From assembly GCF_964340395.1 (NCBI RefSeq), contig NC_135552.1:15535694-15599693 (forward strand): a stretch of DNA of 64,000 nt. Direction: 5' to 3'. Source of the DNA: Glandiceps talaboti. Its lineage: Eukaryota > Hemichordata > Enteropneusta > Spengelidae. Each line of letters starts with the position of its first letter. Position 1 is the stretch's first letter. Under the pieces are notes generated by a model. It saw only the letters and a program-made list of their open reading frames with translations. It made no database searches and was not told where the DNA came from. Position numbers and translations under genes: made by a program. Positions 52,785 to 64,000 of the stretch are shown one piece after another.

Positions 52785-54035
52785 ATGGAACGGGTGTCAA
52801 ATAATCATTAATGGCATATTTAATTTATACCTAGTACTGGAAAGGATGTCAATTAATGGAAATTGTCACCTAGTACCGGGAAGGATGTCAAATAATGGAA
52901 ATAGTCACCGACATGTAGTACTGGGAAGGATGTCAAATAATGGAAATAGTCACCGACATGTAGTACTGGGAAGGATGTCAAATAATGGAAATAGTCACCT
53001 AGTACTGGGAAGGATGTCAAATAATGGAAATAGTCACCTAGTACTGGGAAGGATGTCAAATAATGGAAATAGTTACCCAGTACTGGGAAGGATGTCAAAT
53101 AATGGAAATTGTCACCTAGTACTGGGAAGGATGTCAAATAATGGAAATAGTTACCGACATGTAGTACTGGGAAGGATGTCAAATAATGGAAATAGTTACC
53201 CAGTACTGGGATGGATGTCAAATAATGGAAATAGTCACCTAGTACTGGGAAGGATGTCAAATAATGGAAATAGTCACCGACATGTAGTACTGGGAAGGAT
53301 GTCAAATAATGGAAATAGTCACCTAGTACTGGGATGGATGTCAAATAATGGAAATAGTTACCCAGTACTGGGATGGATGTCAAATAATGGAAATAGTTAC
53401 CCAGTACTGGGATGGATGTCAAATAATGGAAATAGTCACCTAGTACTGGGAAGGATGTCAAATAATGGAAATAGTTACCCAGTACTGGGAAGGATGTCAA
53501 ATAATGGAAATAGTCACCGACATGTAGTACTGGGAAGGATGTCAAATAATGGAAATAGTCACCGACATGTAGTACTGGGAAGGATGTCAAATAATGGAAA
53601 TAGTTACCCAGTACTGGGAAGGATGTCAAATAATGGAAATAGTTACCGACATGTAGTACTGGGATGGATGTCAAATAATGGAAATAGTCACCTAGTACCG
53701 GGAAGGATGTCAAATAATGGAAATAGTTACCCAGTACTGGGATGGAGAATGGTGTCAAATCATGGAATAATAACCCAGTACTGGGAAGGGCAAAGGTGTC
53801 AAATAATGGAATATTTGCTTGGAACTGGGAAGGGTGTCAAATCATGGGAATAGTCACCTCGTACTGGGAAGGGTGTCAAATCATGGGAAGAGTCACCTAG
53901 CACTGGGAAGGGTGTCAAATCATGGGAATAGTCACCTCGCACTGGGAAGGGTGTCAAAATCATGGGAATAGTCACCTAGCACTGGGAAGGGTGTCAAAAT
54001 CATGGGAATAGTCACCTAGCACTGGGAAGGGGAAG
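52785..54035 (+). repeat. 39/45-bp minisatellite array
   Basis: About 30 units of GGAAATAGTCACCTAGTACT followed by GGGAAGGATGTCAAATAAT (39 bp), some carrying a 6-bp insertion that gives ACCGACATGTAGTACTGG (45 bp). Both lengths are multiples of three, so long open frames exist on both strands. The right third (53756 onward) is more diverged and loses frame. The translated repeats look like no protein family; treat as satellite, not gene. Confidence 0.93.
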
Positions 54036-54190
54036 GTGTAAACATATAATGCAATATATAGACTGTACATGTAATTATTTAGACTAGAAGCAGAAAGTAT
54101 AGAAATACGTGAATGCATAAATCATAACCTTGTCCTAAATCACAATGTTGGCTACATGTATATTATACACTTACAGGTCTGGATATATGA

Positions 54191-54322
54191 GGGCACTGGT
54201 AGACATCTATTACCAAGGGCTGTTCATATGTAGCAACAAATATCCCCAAGGCTAAAAGTTGAGGGAAATACTTGCTACATAACAGCATGAGGGGTAAATA
54301 CAATGTATGTCTACCAGTGCCC
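54191..54322. repeat. Inverted repeat with perfect 16-bp arms, just beyond the 39/45-bp array
   Basis: GGGCACTGGTAGACAT at 54191-54206 and its exact inverse at 54307-54322, enclosing 100 bp. Confidence 0.85.
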
Positions 54323-55601
54323 AAATAAGGTCAGGCACTAAGTGTTTTATAATACATGACATTCTAGACGAATATTTTGTCCATTATCAACACCAATCCC
54401 CCCCCCCCTCATTACCCCATAAGACTTCCATGCTACATGAATATTGCCCTATGGAAAATAGAATGCAACCAGTGCCCCTATATGCAAATTGAGATTAACT
54501 ATCAGTCAGAAGTCCATACTACGTGATACGATCTAAGCCAATCACTGAAATCTATATGAAAATGGCATGTTATATATTCAAGGTACCCTTGATACCGGTA
54601 TTATCCTGGCAGAACACTATTGACAGCATGAAGTCTTTGCCATGCCTACAAATGTATAGTACTACTGAACCTTATCAATTCAGTTGTGCGAAAAACCTTT
54701 GGGAATTATACAGGTATTATGTTAACAACACCGAGTTATTAATAACTAGTCTCCTTTGACCCAAATGGAATATTCAGGGTTACTTCAAGTTAAAATTAGA
54801 TCTTTAAGGTCCATATCTCCTTAGAGAAGTAGACCTGGAACAGTAGTGTGAATGTACTTTACTGCAGTGAAGTAGGGCGTTCATGTCATCTTAAATTACA
54901 GATTGGTGAATGATCTATCCTGAGTCAACTCCAGCCTAGTAGTTGTCAAACTGGTGATACACGACATGTAAGACACTTCTATTGGCTGTATATTCAGAGT
55001 ATGATTTGTCAAATGTTCTGCCCGTCAGAGACTCAACTTTGGGACGATCACACAGTGTCACATAAGCTCAATAAACAAACTTCATTCATTTGAGTTAAAA
55101 ACTATCCCTCCTCCCTAAATGAACGTCACAAGTATGAATAAATTATATGTTTATGTATGATGTAAACCATGGTGAGACCATGAGCAGTCACACCACTATG
55201 ATTGCTAGAATGTAAATAAACAGGATAAACATATTAAAATACTAACCAGAAACCAAGTACTGTACATAAGCAGTAAATTTCAATCAAATCATCAACATCT
55301 CAGAAGAAAATATCGCACTTGTTATCATTCATGGGGTGAAAAGTTTTTGAAATTTCATTAGAATAGAAGTTTCATGAAAGTGAATTAAGTTCGGCAATTG
55401 CATTCACATCAGATCCCACCTTCGTCCTAGACAAGAATATTACAAACAAATGTTTCCATCAATAGTAATTGTATTAACAAAAACTGAGTCAAGCCATAAC
55501 ATGATTAGTCTGTAAGATATAACACTCAGGTCACATTAACACCTACCACTCATATCTATACTCCTAGTTTGTACATCAGCTGTGAGATACGACTGTTTTA
55601 A

Positions 55602-55947
55602 AGTGGCCATATGGATGAGAATTTGGTATTTATTTTGGATTTTTATTTGATAAAACAAATTCACTATGTTTTTCTACTTGAAAAAATAATGTGAAAGGGC
55701 ATATACCAAGTCCATGTTCATAACTCAATAAACTGCAAAACATTAAACAATGTATAAAATGTTTGTTATTGTACGTACAATAACAAATTTTTTACACTTT
55801 TTCCATCTTTTTTCAATGTATTGAGTTATGAACATGGACTTGGTATATGCCCTTTCAAGTTATTTTTTCAAGTATAAAAACATAGTGAATTTGTTTTATC
55901 AAATAAAAATCCAAAATAAATACCAAATTCTCATCCATATGGCCACT
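55602..55947. mobile_element. Palindromic TTAA-type MITE, copy 4 (near-perfect)
   Basis: A 346-bp element flanked by TTAA at 55598-55601 and 55948-55951, with termini AGTGGCCATATGGATGAGAA and its inverse. The two 173-bp arms are almost identical with no net length difference, and the exact midpoint falls in the palindrome GTTATTGTACGTACAATAAC. It encodes no transposase and is the best-preserved copy. Confidence 0.92.
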
Positions 55948-56029
55948 TTAAGAACTTCATGGTTTAACTTTAGATTTCCAATCCCCCAACATCACATGCA
56001 AATTATATGTTAATGATATGTAAATAATT

Positions 56030-57525
56030 ATGTAAAAAATGTATGCAAATTTGCCACTATCCTGCAGTGAACCCTGCTCTTATGTCTGTACTACTCTTTG
56101 GGTTTGTGTCTGATAGATCAAACGATTAAGAACTGGCCTTGAGCTTAATGTGATGAGAAGTTCAAAAAGAGGTCATCATGTAGATTTAAACCAAACTGGC
56201 AGAATAGTTTCTGCATCTGGTGATAAGAATGACTGTTGTTATATAGTGAGACTTGTCAGTCAGTTGTTTATACTTGATAAAATACCAGACTTTGGCAGAC
56301 ACTTATGTTTAACATTTATGTAATAATATAAGGTGACTGGTCTCAAACCAGCCTTGACACACTAGCATCATGGTCTTTGTAAAACCCTTTCCAACATAAC
56401 ACTATTTGATTGGCTGCAACTGAATCTGGTTGCACTGTGCTGGATATTGGGCAGTTTAGGACACTCGTGGTTTAGAAGCCTGATAGGACGGAACAACACG
56501 ATGTTGTTACAGTCTACAACAAATGTACTACCGAGAGCAAATTGTCTCTCGGTCGATCACACATAATATACTGTTAATAATATAATGTTACGATGTTGCA
56601 AATGGACACATAAAGCAATTGATAACACTAAACAGTATACAGTAGCTGACATTTTCCAAAAATTAATGCGATGTTCGCCAATCTTAACTCTACACTTACA
56701 ACTTCATATATTGAATTTTTTGATAACAACAATCAACAGCGTTGGGGACTTGAGAAGATTACTTACTGCCCTTGATAAAAAAAAAAAGTTGAATCAGCAA
56801 AGATGAAGCCATCACATACTTTCCTCCAACAGTCTATTTCTAAGCAACACACCTTTATCTCAGTGTGCATGCATAATTGTTTGCTAATGAACAATATGAC
56901 AAGGCGCTACAGTTAGAGCAATACCACCTTTGCTAGCTAATTGTGGGGAGGGTGTTTCTCTAGTGTCAACTCAACATATTTACCTTGGACAACATTTGAC
57001 TTAGATGCCTTCTAGGACTAATTACAGCAAGAACGAGGAAGATTTGAAATATTTAAATGCAAGGGGTACAAAATCCAGATGGATATATTTCAATGCCGAG
57101 GGAAACATCGATGTTCACCTTAGTTCCCCATTGTCGTTAACAAGCACTCGCAGATACAATTCATATATATACAAATAATGCATACGAATACATTTACAAT
57201 AATACTAAATTTATGACTATACTGTATATGTGGGCAAATCCAACCATAGATCCCTACACCAAAGTGATGTGTCTCTGCCGGGATTTCTTCAAAGCAATGT
57301 CTGTAATAATCCCTTTGACACCTCGCTAGAAATTGGATTATCAAACCAGATAGACTTTCCGGTGACAACTTACATGTCGCTAGGTCACACAAAATGTTTT
57401 GTGTAGGGTCTATGATCTAAGTAATCTTACAGTTTCTAAATATACATGATTTCTTGTGTCAATGAAGTCTATAACTGCATGTATTTGCTCCATCTTGCTG
57501 TTCTACTGGCCTACAGAAGAAACTG
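56030..57525. other. Gene-poor tract with a lone satellite unit
   Basis: Unique sequence apart from one diverged unit of the 46-bp satellite at 56467-56515 (TTTAGAAGCCTGATAGGACG, then GAACAACACGATG). No coding signal is seen. Confidence 0.5.
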
Positions 57526-57528
57526 TGT

Positions 57529-57720
57529 GTATGTATGTACATTGTATGTATGTATGTATGTATGTATGTATGTATGTATGTATGTATGTATGTATGTAGG
57601 TAGGTAGGTATAATGTAGGTAGGTAGGTGTGTGTGTGGGGGGGGGGGGGGGTATTTATAAGTGTGTATGTGTAGGTAGGTTCTACATGTGTATATGTATG
57701 AGGTATGTATGTGTGTATCA
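57529..57720. repeat. (TATG)n / (GTAG)n / poly-G compound microsatellite
   Basis: TATG tetranucleotides to about 57597, then GTAGGTAG, a poly-G run at about 57638-57650 and degenerate GTGTATG. Confidence 0.95.
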
Positions 57721-58022
57721 AGGGCTCAAAATCAACAGTAGTCCCATGTCCACAGACTACCAGTTCTTGTCATGGGGCTACCATGACTTGTAGAACAGCA
57801 TGAACATGATTTGTAGCCGATAGCCGATAGCCCACTCAGGTTACCACTGATTATGTGACGATTTAAAAGATTTACAGACTTAAAGTATTTTAATAACACA
57901 CATATAGGAACTCTGTTTTCAATTCAGAAATATGGAATTACTGTTCACAATCCTTGGGCTACTAATTTCTGAAATTGGTAGCATACAGTGGACTACCAAA
58001 GAAAAAAAGTTAATTTCAATCC
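57720..58022 (+). repeat. Dispersed repeat family with copies at 31305-31600 (inverted) and 46540-46830
   Basis: Copies share GGGCTCAAAAT at one end, GACTACCAGTTCTTGTCATG, CCCACTCAGG, and GGAACTCTGTTTTC, with the 31305 copy on the opposite strand. No coding frame is shared. Confidence 0.7.
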
Positions 58023-58024
58023 CT

Positions 58025-59600
58025 GCTGTATGTATGTGTAGGTAGGTTGTGTGTGTATGAGGTGCATGTGTGTCTGTATGTATGTGACTGCGTCTGCGTG
58101 TCTGTGAGAAAGTGTTTCCATATATGGGTCAAATCACTGCAATGAACTGTTATTCTGGTGTCATGAACTATATCCAAGTGAGCCATGGAGGGTGCAAATG
58201 GTCTGTTTCATGTAATACTATGCTATACAACTGTCAACTTTTAAGTACAACCAGAACATTACTCAATAACACATTAGGCGTTTAAAGTAGTACTAATGTT
58301 CTTACACAAATGTCTTCATTCATAGGCCCTACGTGACTTACATCTTACATTTTGTATATGCATGTATGTCAGACTTTGCCCTCAATGCATAAACTGATAC
58401 AGTACACTCAACAAGCTCTCACTATGGAGCATTTAATATTGGGCCAGGAGTTAATAACTGCTGTGTTTATATTCCAAATTTTTCCTACATTCAGATTAGA
58501 TATTGAGTGGCATAAGGGGTCTTCGACTCATCCTGTGACAGACCACTTATCTCACAATGCATGAACAGACCCAAAAATACATTATAAATGCCATCACTAT
58601 ATTTGTTGTTTGGACACAACAAATCAATTTGGCAAGCAAGTGCTTTATATCATAAATTGTCTACATAGTGAATATCTTTCCTTCTAAATCTATAAAGGCA
58701 AGCCTGTAAAAAAACATGATTTGCGAAAAAACATGATTTGCGATGTGCATGTATTGAAATGTTATGATATCTGACATTACAATAACAAAATACTCATTAT
58801 TTCCATACTTTGGAAGGTGGAGTGACACGGTCGTAATTGAATGTAAAAATGGCTTGAATCTTTGACTAGTTTTGCACCTGGAAGAAGTCTAGTTTCAACA
58901 AGTAATGGAACTGTAAAAAAAAGCCCAAGATGTGGATCTGTCTGTTTCTCTATCCATTACCATGGCACCTCCTCTGTCTGCTCACTTGGTGATAGTATCT
59001 GTTCTGAGCCATAAGGTTTTTGAGTGAAGAGCTTTCTTCTGGTGTTGAAATCATAATGACCTTGGAAACCTGTCATGTGGCAAGTGCATTGCAACTTTAT
59101 CAACCATATGGCTAGTTGTTTACTACAAATCTATTAATATACTTCTAATATTATAACACCTAGATAATTCATTGTATAGGGATACATGGTGTACTAAATT
59201 AGGAACGGAAACGTTAGTCAGACCTGGGACTCCCTGATGGATGCACAACCAACTGGGCGACCCATGCCGCAGTCCACTCACTGACTCTACCAATCTCTCT
59301 TCCCTTTTCTACTTTTGGAAACCTTCCCAAACCACAAGCTACATTTGTACACGTACACATAGTTACCATATTTCCCCACCTCCATTACAGGTTACCAAAC
59401 CTTAGTAACAACACTTCAAGTAAATTATAGTCTTGACTTTTATAATTGTTGGCTTGGGGTCCACTTTGTACAGTTCATTCAAGTATAAAAGTGTGAATAA
59501 ATCTCTGTAGTACACCCCTGATGATGCTGGCGAGTTGTCGGTGAAAATTTGGGACTTGCTTCGAAGAATTTTTTTTGACTATGTGAGTAGAAATTCATTA
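58025..59600. other. Gene-poor tract
   Basis: No conserved frame or repeat family is recognised. Confidence 0.45.
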
Positions 59601-59607
59601 ATATTAA

Positions 59608-61436
59608 AGTGTACATGCAAAGGTACATACTTTTTTTTCGTAATTATGTTTATTTTACCATAAAAATAAAGGAAATTGCATTCATACCTCTAAATATTGC
59701 GCGCATTGGCAAGAAAGTCGCAAAAATACTTGCCCCCTTAATCCCCTGTGCTTCGACTAACTTCGGCACCGCAACCAGCTCACGAAAGGTGTCGAGGTCC
59801 CACGTGTTACAAAAGCCTTCTAAGCCTTTGTGTAATGTTTACTTATGAATTACTAATTACGCTTGCATTATAGTATTATCTGTAACTGTACATATTGTGG
59901 TGTACCAGTTTAGTCTTCCGACAACAATGGTTCCTTGGTGTTTTGTCGGCAGCACCCGCAGTGAAACATCACCCTACACATATTTCTGAGTGATTTAACT
60001 GAGTAGGTAATAATGGGTGAAGGCAGTTGAAATCACGTAAAAACTGGACAATGACGCCATACAGTGAAAGTCGGTAAATGTTACCGGGGCCGGGGTTCTC
60101 CACGCCACCGGTGTAGCCATGATCAAAGCGAAAAAAGGAAGACAAATAAAATAATTTGAAATGATGTTTTCAAGAAAGCAAGATAGCTTCATAAAATATT
60201 TTCATTACGATAGCATTTGTTTTTAAACAATGCGCAGTCCGATTGTATGTTTTGATTTCCATGTTGCTGGGAGTCGATCGTTTTCATTGTGATACATCAC
60301 ATACATCGTCGGAATCATATCAGAGTAAAAAGACGCAACGCTCATTATAATGTTGCTATTTTTGTTTCCATTGTTTTGTCTACATGAACAATTACCGTGT
60401 CATGCCAATCACATGTCAAAAGTGGATGGACACAGCAAAGCACAGTCAGCACTAAGCTTCACGCTCCCAGGTCAAATAACTTCCACAACGTAAGACATGT
60501 CTATCCATAAAAAACTCAAACAAAAATGGTCGGAGACAATACACAATACACCACAGTACGGCCGGCTTCAGTGAACATGGGCCGTGCTTTGAAAGAAGAT
60601 GAAACCACTTCATGTCACTGTGTGGATGGTAATGAACGCAGTAAAAATGAAATAAAGTACGTGTACACATAGCTTTCAAGAGGGACGGTTATCCAACAAA
60701 ACGTTCTGCTCTAACGAATTTGTGGGTCTACTTTCGCGAAGATTTTGAATGGTCATAGATTGAATGTACTGTTACAACACGCTACATTTGAACAACTTGA
60801 GAGAATATTATGGGGAACTCTTGAAGCCATTCTCATTCTCTGTATGTTTGATGGGTATGGAAATATTACATAATTTTCGTTTCGATTACATTGTCTGCAG
60901 GAGCTGTTTTCCACCCATTGAATAGTTATGTCAACAAAGGACGCTGATAACAGCATCCACTTTATGTAAACAACACGGCTTCATTAGGACATACTCATTC
61001 ACTACCAGAGGAACTATCGTTACTGCTAACGGTCGGTTCGAATGAATTTGGCTAAATCACACCATTAGATGTTAATGCTGGAGTGTATTGCTCTACGCTT
61101 GAGGAATCTGATCAATATTCAACGTCGGGTTCTGGCGAAAACGGGTTTTGAAGTTGACCTTCTGGTTCGACCATAATGGCTTTGCATGTAAAGATACACT
61201 GACGAATGCGTTTGTGTTCCCGAAGTGACGTCATAAAGTTCCAAATCCTGTCCTATCCATATGCAAATGAGAGGTACTTACCTGAAGGTGCTCTGTGGCT
61301 GAGCCAAGAGTGCCTCATTTTTCGCGCAATTTCTCGCGTTAGAATTATATTGTACTATTACAAACCCGATTTCCTTTATTTTTATGGCAAAATAAACATA
61401 ATTACGAAAAAAAGTATGTACCTTTGCATTTACACT
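59608..61436. mobile_element. 1.83-kb TTAA-flanked element with ~69-bp terminal inverted repeats
   Basis: Left arm 59608-59676 and right arm 61369-61436 are inverted copies (AGTGTACATGCAAAGGTACA versus AGTGTAAATGCAAAGGTACA at the outer ends), differing by about two substitutions and one T in a T-run. TTAA stands immediately outside both ends (59604-59607 and 61437-61440), as expected for a target duplication of piggyBac, Kolobok or Sola3-like transposons. The interior is less repetitive than its surroundings and has several CpG-containing stretches, but no recognisable transposase. It is probably a non-autonomous element; two independent solo insertions are the alternative. Confidence 0.7.
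61282..61318 (-). CDS. Possible alternative first exon with strong donor
   Basis: On the minus strand an ATG at 61318 opens 12 codons (MRHSWLSHRAPS) and runs into CTTCAG|GTAAGTA, one of the best donor sequences in the window. It ends in phase 1 and would therefore be compatible with the HDAC exon at 9657-9722. It lies inside the 1.83-kb TTAA-flanked element. If real, it could be a distal promoter exon, coding or 5' untranslated, more than 50 kb upstream. The evidence is only a donor, an ATG and phase, so this is a weak call. Confidence 0.2.
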
Positions 61437-61440
61437 TTAA

Positions 61441-63800
61441 GTATGAACCCAGAGTGCATGGAAATTCATTCTTGCAATAAATCTCTTGGTATGAGTGTGT
61501 TCAAAACCATCCAGTCCTGTTTATGAAATAAAACTTGAAAGGCTATGTCCTACATTGTATAGTGGATGCATTTTGGGTTAAGATTATTCTAGTTCCTGCG
61601 GACCATATTCCCATTTTACACTATGTTATCTTCACACATTACATCAAGTCAATCTCGTTACTTAAGGCGTTAATTGTGGTTCATCCCCATGGTGAGTGAA
61701 GCACAAACAGCGCATGTCAGTAGTAATCTACCACAAATTGACAGGCTGCCATCATCGCTCATTAATATCCATTTAGTACACCTGTTTTGACTATCGTGGG
61801 AATTTATGCAAATGTCCAACTGAACTCCACCTCCACCTAAAATCGGGTGAGGATGTGATGGCATCATCATGTTTATATGAACACTGTAGGGGGGGGGGGG
61901 GGGGAGCACAGAATTCTGTTCCAGAGTAACGAGTTTGACTAGACATAATGTGTGAAGATAAGGTAGTGTAAAATCAGAATATGGTATTCAGCAACTACAC
62001 TAGGTTAAGTTAGAATGCACCTTGAGATCAATTTCCCTGGAAATCAATTTAAAATCTTTCAAAACTTTACTAATTGAAACTTTGTTAAGCTTGTTCTGGG
62101 TTCTTCGGAAATAACAAAAAAAAATGGGGGCTCACCATCTCATTTTCTAATCTAAGACTTTTATTTTCCCATAGTGTTAACACAGTTGGCGGAGGCTATA
62201 TTGGATTCTAAAATGGCTTTAAATTTTGACATCATCATATTGACCTCTATCAAAAAGTTGTTTGGTGACCCCTTTTTTTTCCATGATTTGAAATGAGAAT
62301 GGGTTTGAATTTTCTTGAACAAAGCGACAGAAAAAGTTCAAACACTTTATTTCCGAGGCTCATACAAATACTCAAAAAGGTAGTGATTACAATATTTAAT
62401 CATTATGGTGATAAAGAATATAAATAAATTTCACCAAGTTTCAGAATTTATTTACTGAGGTTCGCCATCAAAATTTTTGTAAATCCCACTATCTGCTGCC
62501 ATATCTGTGACAATGGTTCCAGTACTGCTTACATATTGTAACAAACATGCCTTCTGTACCCAATAGTTCAAATGGTGTGGGTCAAGCTAGGTCAAAAGAT
62601 CACATCAAATTCCAGGAAGTACTCATTACATATATGCAAAATTACACAGTAGGTTAGGTCAGTGACAGTTACACACGTAGTCTTGTACTAAAAAACTAAA
62701 AATACCGATACATTTTATGTTGAACACTTAAAGTTAAACATTGACTGTACAGCATTGTTGTTGTCAGGGACCAATATACATGTAGGACAGCAATGAAACT
62801 TTACTCGCTATTTCACAGCCTTTTCCTACCTACTATGGGCAGTTCCTGATGAAGTAAATAATAATTTTGATGTTTATTTAACCTAAATTTTTCGGAGCAG
62901 TTACTAACCAAAAGTGTTGATATTCAGTACGTGAAGTCTTTTTTTCAACCGAAGTGTTCTAAGTTGTGTGTGTATTATACTATTTTTCATGAATCATACG
63001 AGACGAGACAACAATAAAATATGGCGCAGCCCCCTTTCTCTTTTCTCTCTGAAATATGAAACTATTTCCTACCCTGGCCTTAGTCTATAATCAAAATGCA
63101 AATGACGGTTATTTATGTCCTGTTTTGCAAACTGTCTTCTCCTACCATCTAAAATAGTAGCTTCTACTACCATAGTTATTTTTAGCCACCGACGACTTAC
63201 GCAATTTGCATTGTCCCGCACTGCTGCGGAGATATTAACATTGGCTTACGTTGTCTCATCAGTATGCAGATCAGATAAAAATATAGCCAGTGAACCACAA
63301 CTGGCTTTACATAACACACAACAGATGTTCACTATTATTGGGAGAGTTCAGGCTGGGATATTTAATATAGCGTAACGAAAGTGAGGTGACAAAGCACAGT
63401 ATTATTTGATGAGCTGCATGTCTCAATTTAGTACATACCCGGGTTCCATCTACATCATTTATCACGCTACATCCAGGTTAGGTAGCAGCACGATTTTTCC
63501 CTCTAATTTTTTATTAAATGACGAAGAAGACAGATCACTGAATATGTATGCCTTGCTAAAGGTGAAAGACTATTAATAATTTGGTTCGACATGTTCGACA
63601 CTATTCTGATTACCATTTCCTGGTGAAAACTTGGGAGTTTCTGATGCGAAAAACAACTGCATTTTCTTTCTGTGCCAAGTGTTTTTCTAAGCCTTTCCTT
63701 ACATAAACATATTATTTTTGTTACTCAGCCATGTCAGATTCGATAGCAATCTCCTAACATAGAATCTACTGATATGTTGTAGCAAATGTGAAATATATAT
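61441..63800. other. Gene-poor tract
   Basis: Contains a poly-G run at 61889-61904 and the diverged dispersed repeat at 62060-62400. An 86-codon plus-strand frame at 63115-63375 has ordinary composition but no recognisable motif. Confidence 0.45.
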
Positions 63801-63804
63801 ATAT

Positions 63805-64000
63805 ATATTTTTTCGTTCTTCTCATACTTTGAACAGTTTTAAATCTGCCTTGAGATGTCATCTTTTTAGATCTCATTATTATTAACTTTTAACTTTTTTT
63901 TACATTTCAGCCTTTTAATTGTCATTCCGTGTCTTTGTATTTTTATCCTGTTTCATATCATGTTTATACTTGTGTATATGTACATTTTAAAATAATTCTA
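63805..64000 (+). mobile_element. 3' end of a second non-LTR retrotransposon, running off the window
   Basis: A frame ending at TAA 63883-63885 reads HTLNSFKSALRCHLFRSHYY, resembling the FKSxLKTHLF terminus of CR1/L2-like and related LINEs, followed by a T-rich 3' UTR. The match is short and diverged; the right end is cut by the window. Confidence 0.6.

Noticed and set aside
52765-53853. 362-codon plus-strand and 301-codon minus-strand frames as genes
   Set aside because: They translate a minisatellite whose unit is a multiple of three; no unique domain, signal or splice context.
52785-54035. CRISPR-like array
   Set aside because: Units are continuous with no unique spacers, and the genome is eukaryotic.
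59510-59570. Sequence resembling a retroelement tail (CCTGATGATGCTGGCGAG)
   Set aside because: Too short and generic to assign; nothing supportive in the flanks.
60065-60123. Minus-strand ATG opening MATPVAWRTPAP before a GTAACA, as an HDAC first exon
   Set aside because: It ends in phase 0 and cannot join the exon at 9657-9722 in frame; only an unseen intermediate exon would rescue it.

Overview
This window is metazoan nuclear DNA, most likely from a marine invertebrate; the exact phylum cannot be fixed from the sequence. Coding sequence is split into short exons by GT-AG introns of 0.4 to about 10 kb. Non-coding DNA is dense in microsatellites, minisatellites, palindromic MITE-like elements, CR1/L2-type LINE ends and a tRNA-derived SINE. 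There are no operons, CRISPR arrays, rRNA genes or credible functional tRNA genes.

The one firmly identified gene is a class IIa histone deacetylase (HDAC4/5/7/9 family) on the minus strand. Five phase-compatible exons encode its N-terminal regulatory half: 9722-9657, 6113-5893, 5096-4958, 4582-4465 and 829-714. They cover a linker, the glutamine-rich coiled coil, the MEF2-binding helix and the segment leading to the first 14-3-3 phosphosite. The phosphosite, nuclear localisation signal and deacetylase domain lie beyond the left edge. A phase-compatible candidate first coding exon sits at 19609-19531, just downstream of a CRE palindrome. A second possible first exon sits at 61318-61282.

A 643-nt open exon of unknown identity lies at 15826-15184, on the same strand and apparently inside the first HDAC intron. 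It looks like part of an alpha-helical protein and may be a nested gene or a relic.

Layout: 1-9.7 kb holds HDAC exons with (ACAG)n, (CA)n, a 51-bp array and two copies of an element carrying internal ~150-bp repeats. 10.4-11.4 kb is a 46-bp satellite. 13.6-15.0 kb is (ACAT)n and (GGT)n. 15.2-15.8 kb is the unknown exon. 19.5 kb is the candidate first exon. 19.9-21.2 kb is a ~157-bp array abutting a palindromic MITE. 21-52 kb shows no recognisable gene and is a mosaic of dispersed repeats, satellites, a LINE tail (40.3 kb) and a SINE (44.8-45.1 kb). 52.3-54.0 kb is a cluster of AGGTCA half-sites followed by a 39/45-bp minisatellite. 55.6-55.9 kb is a nearly perfect 346-bp palindrome. 59.6-61.4 kb is a 1.83-kb segment bounded by ~69-bp inverted repeats and TTAA duplications. 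63.8-64 kb is another LINE 3' end.

The most distinctive structure is a set of TTAA-flanked elements with termini starting AGTG: four palindromic copies plus the 1.83-kb element.
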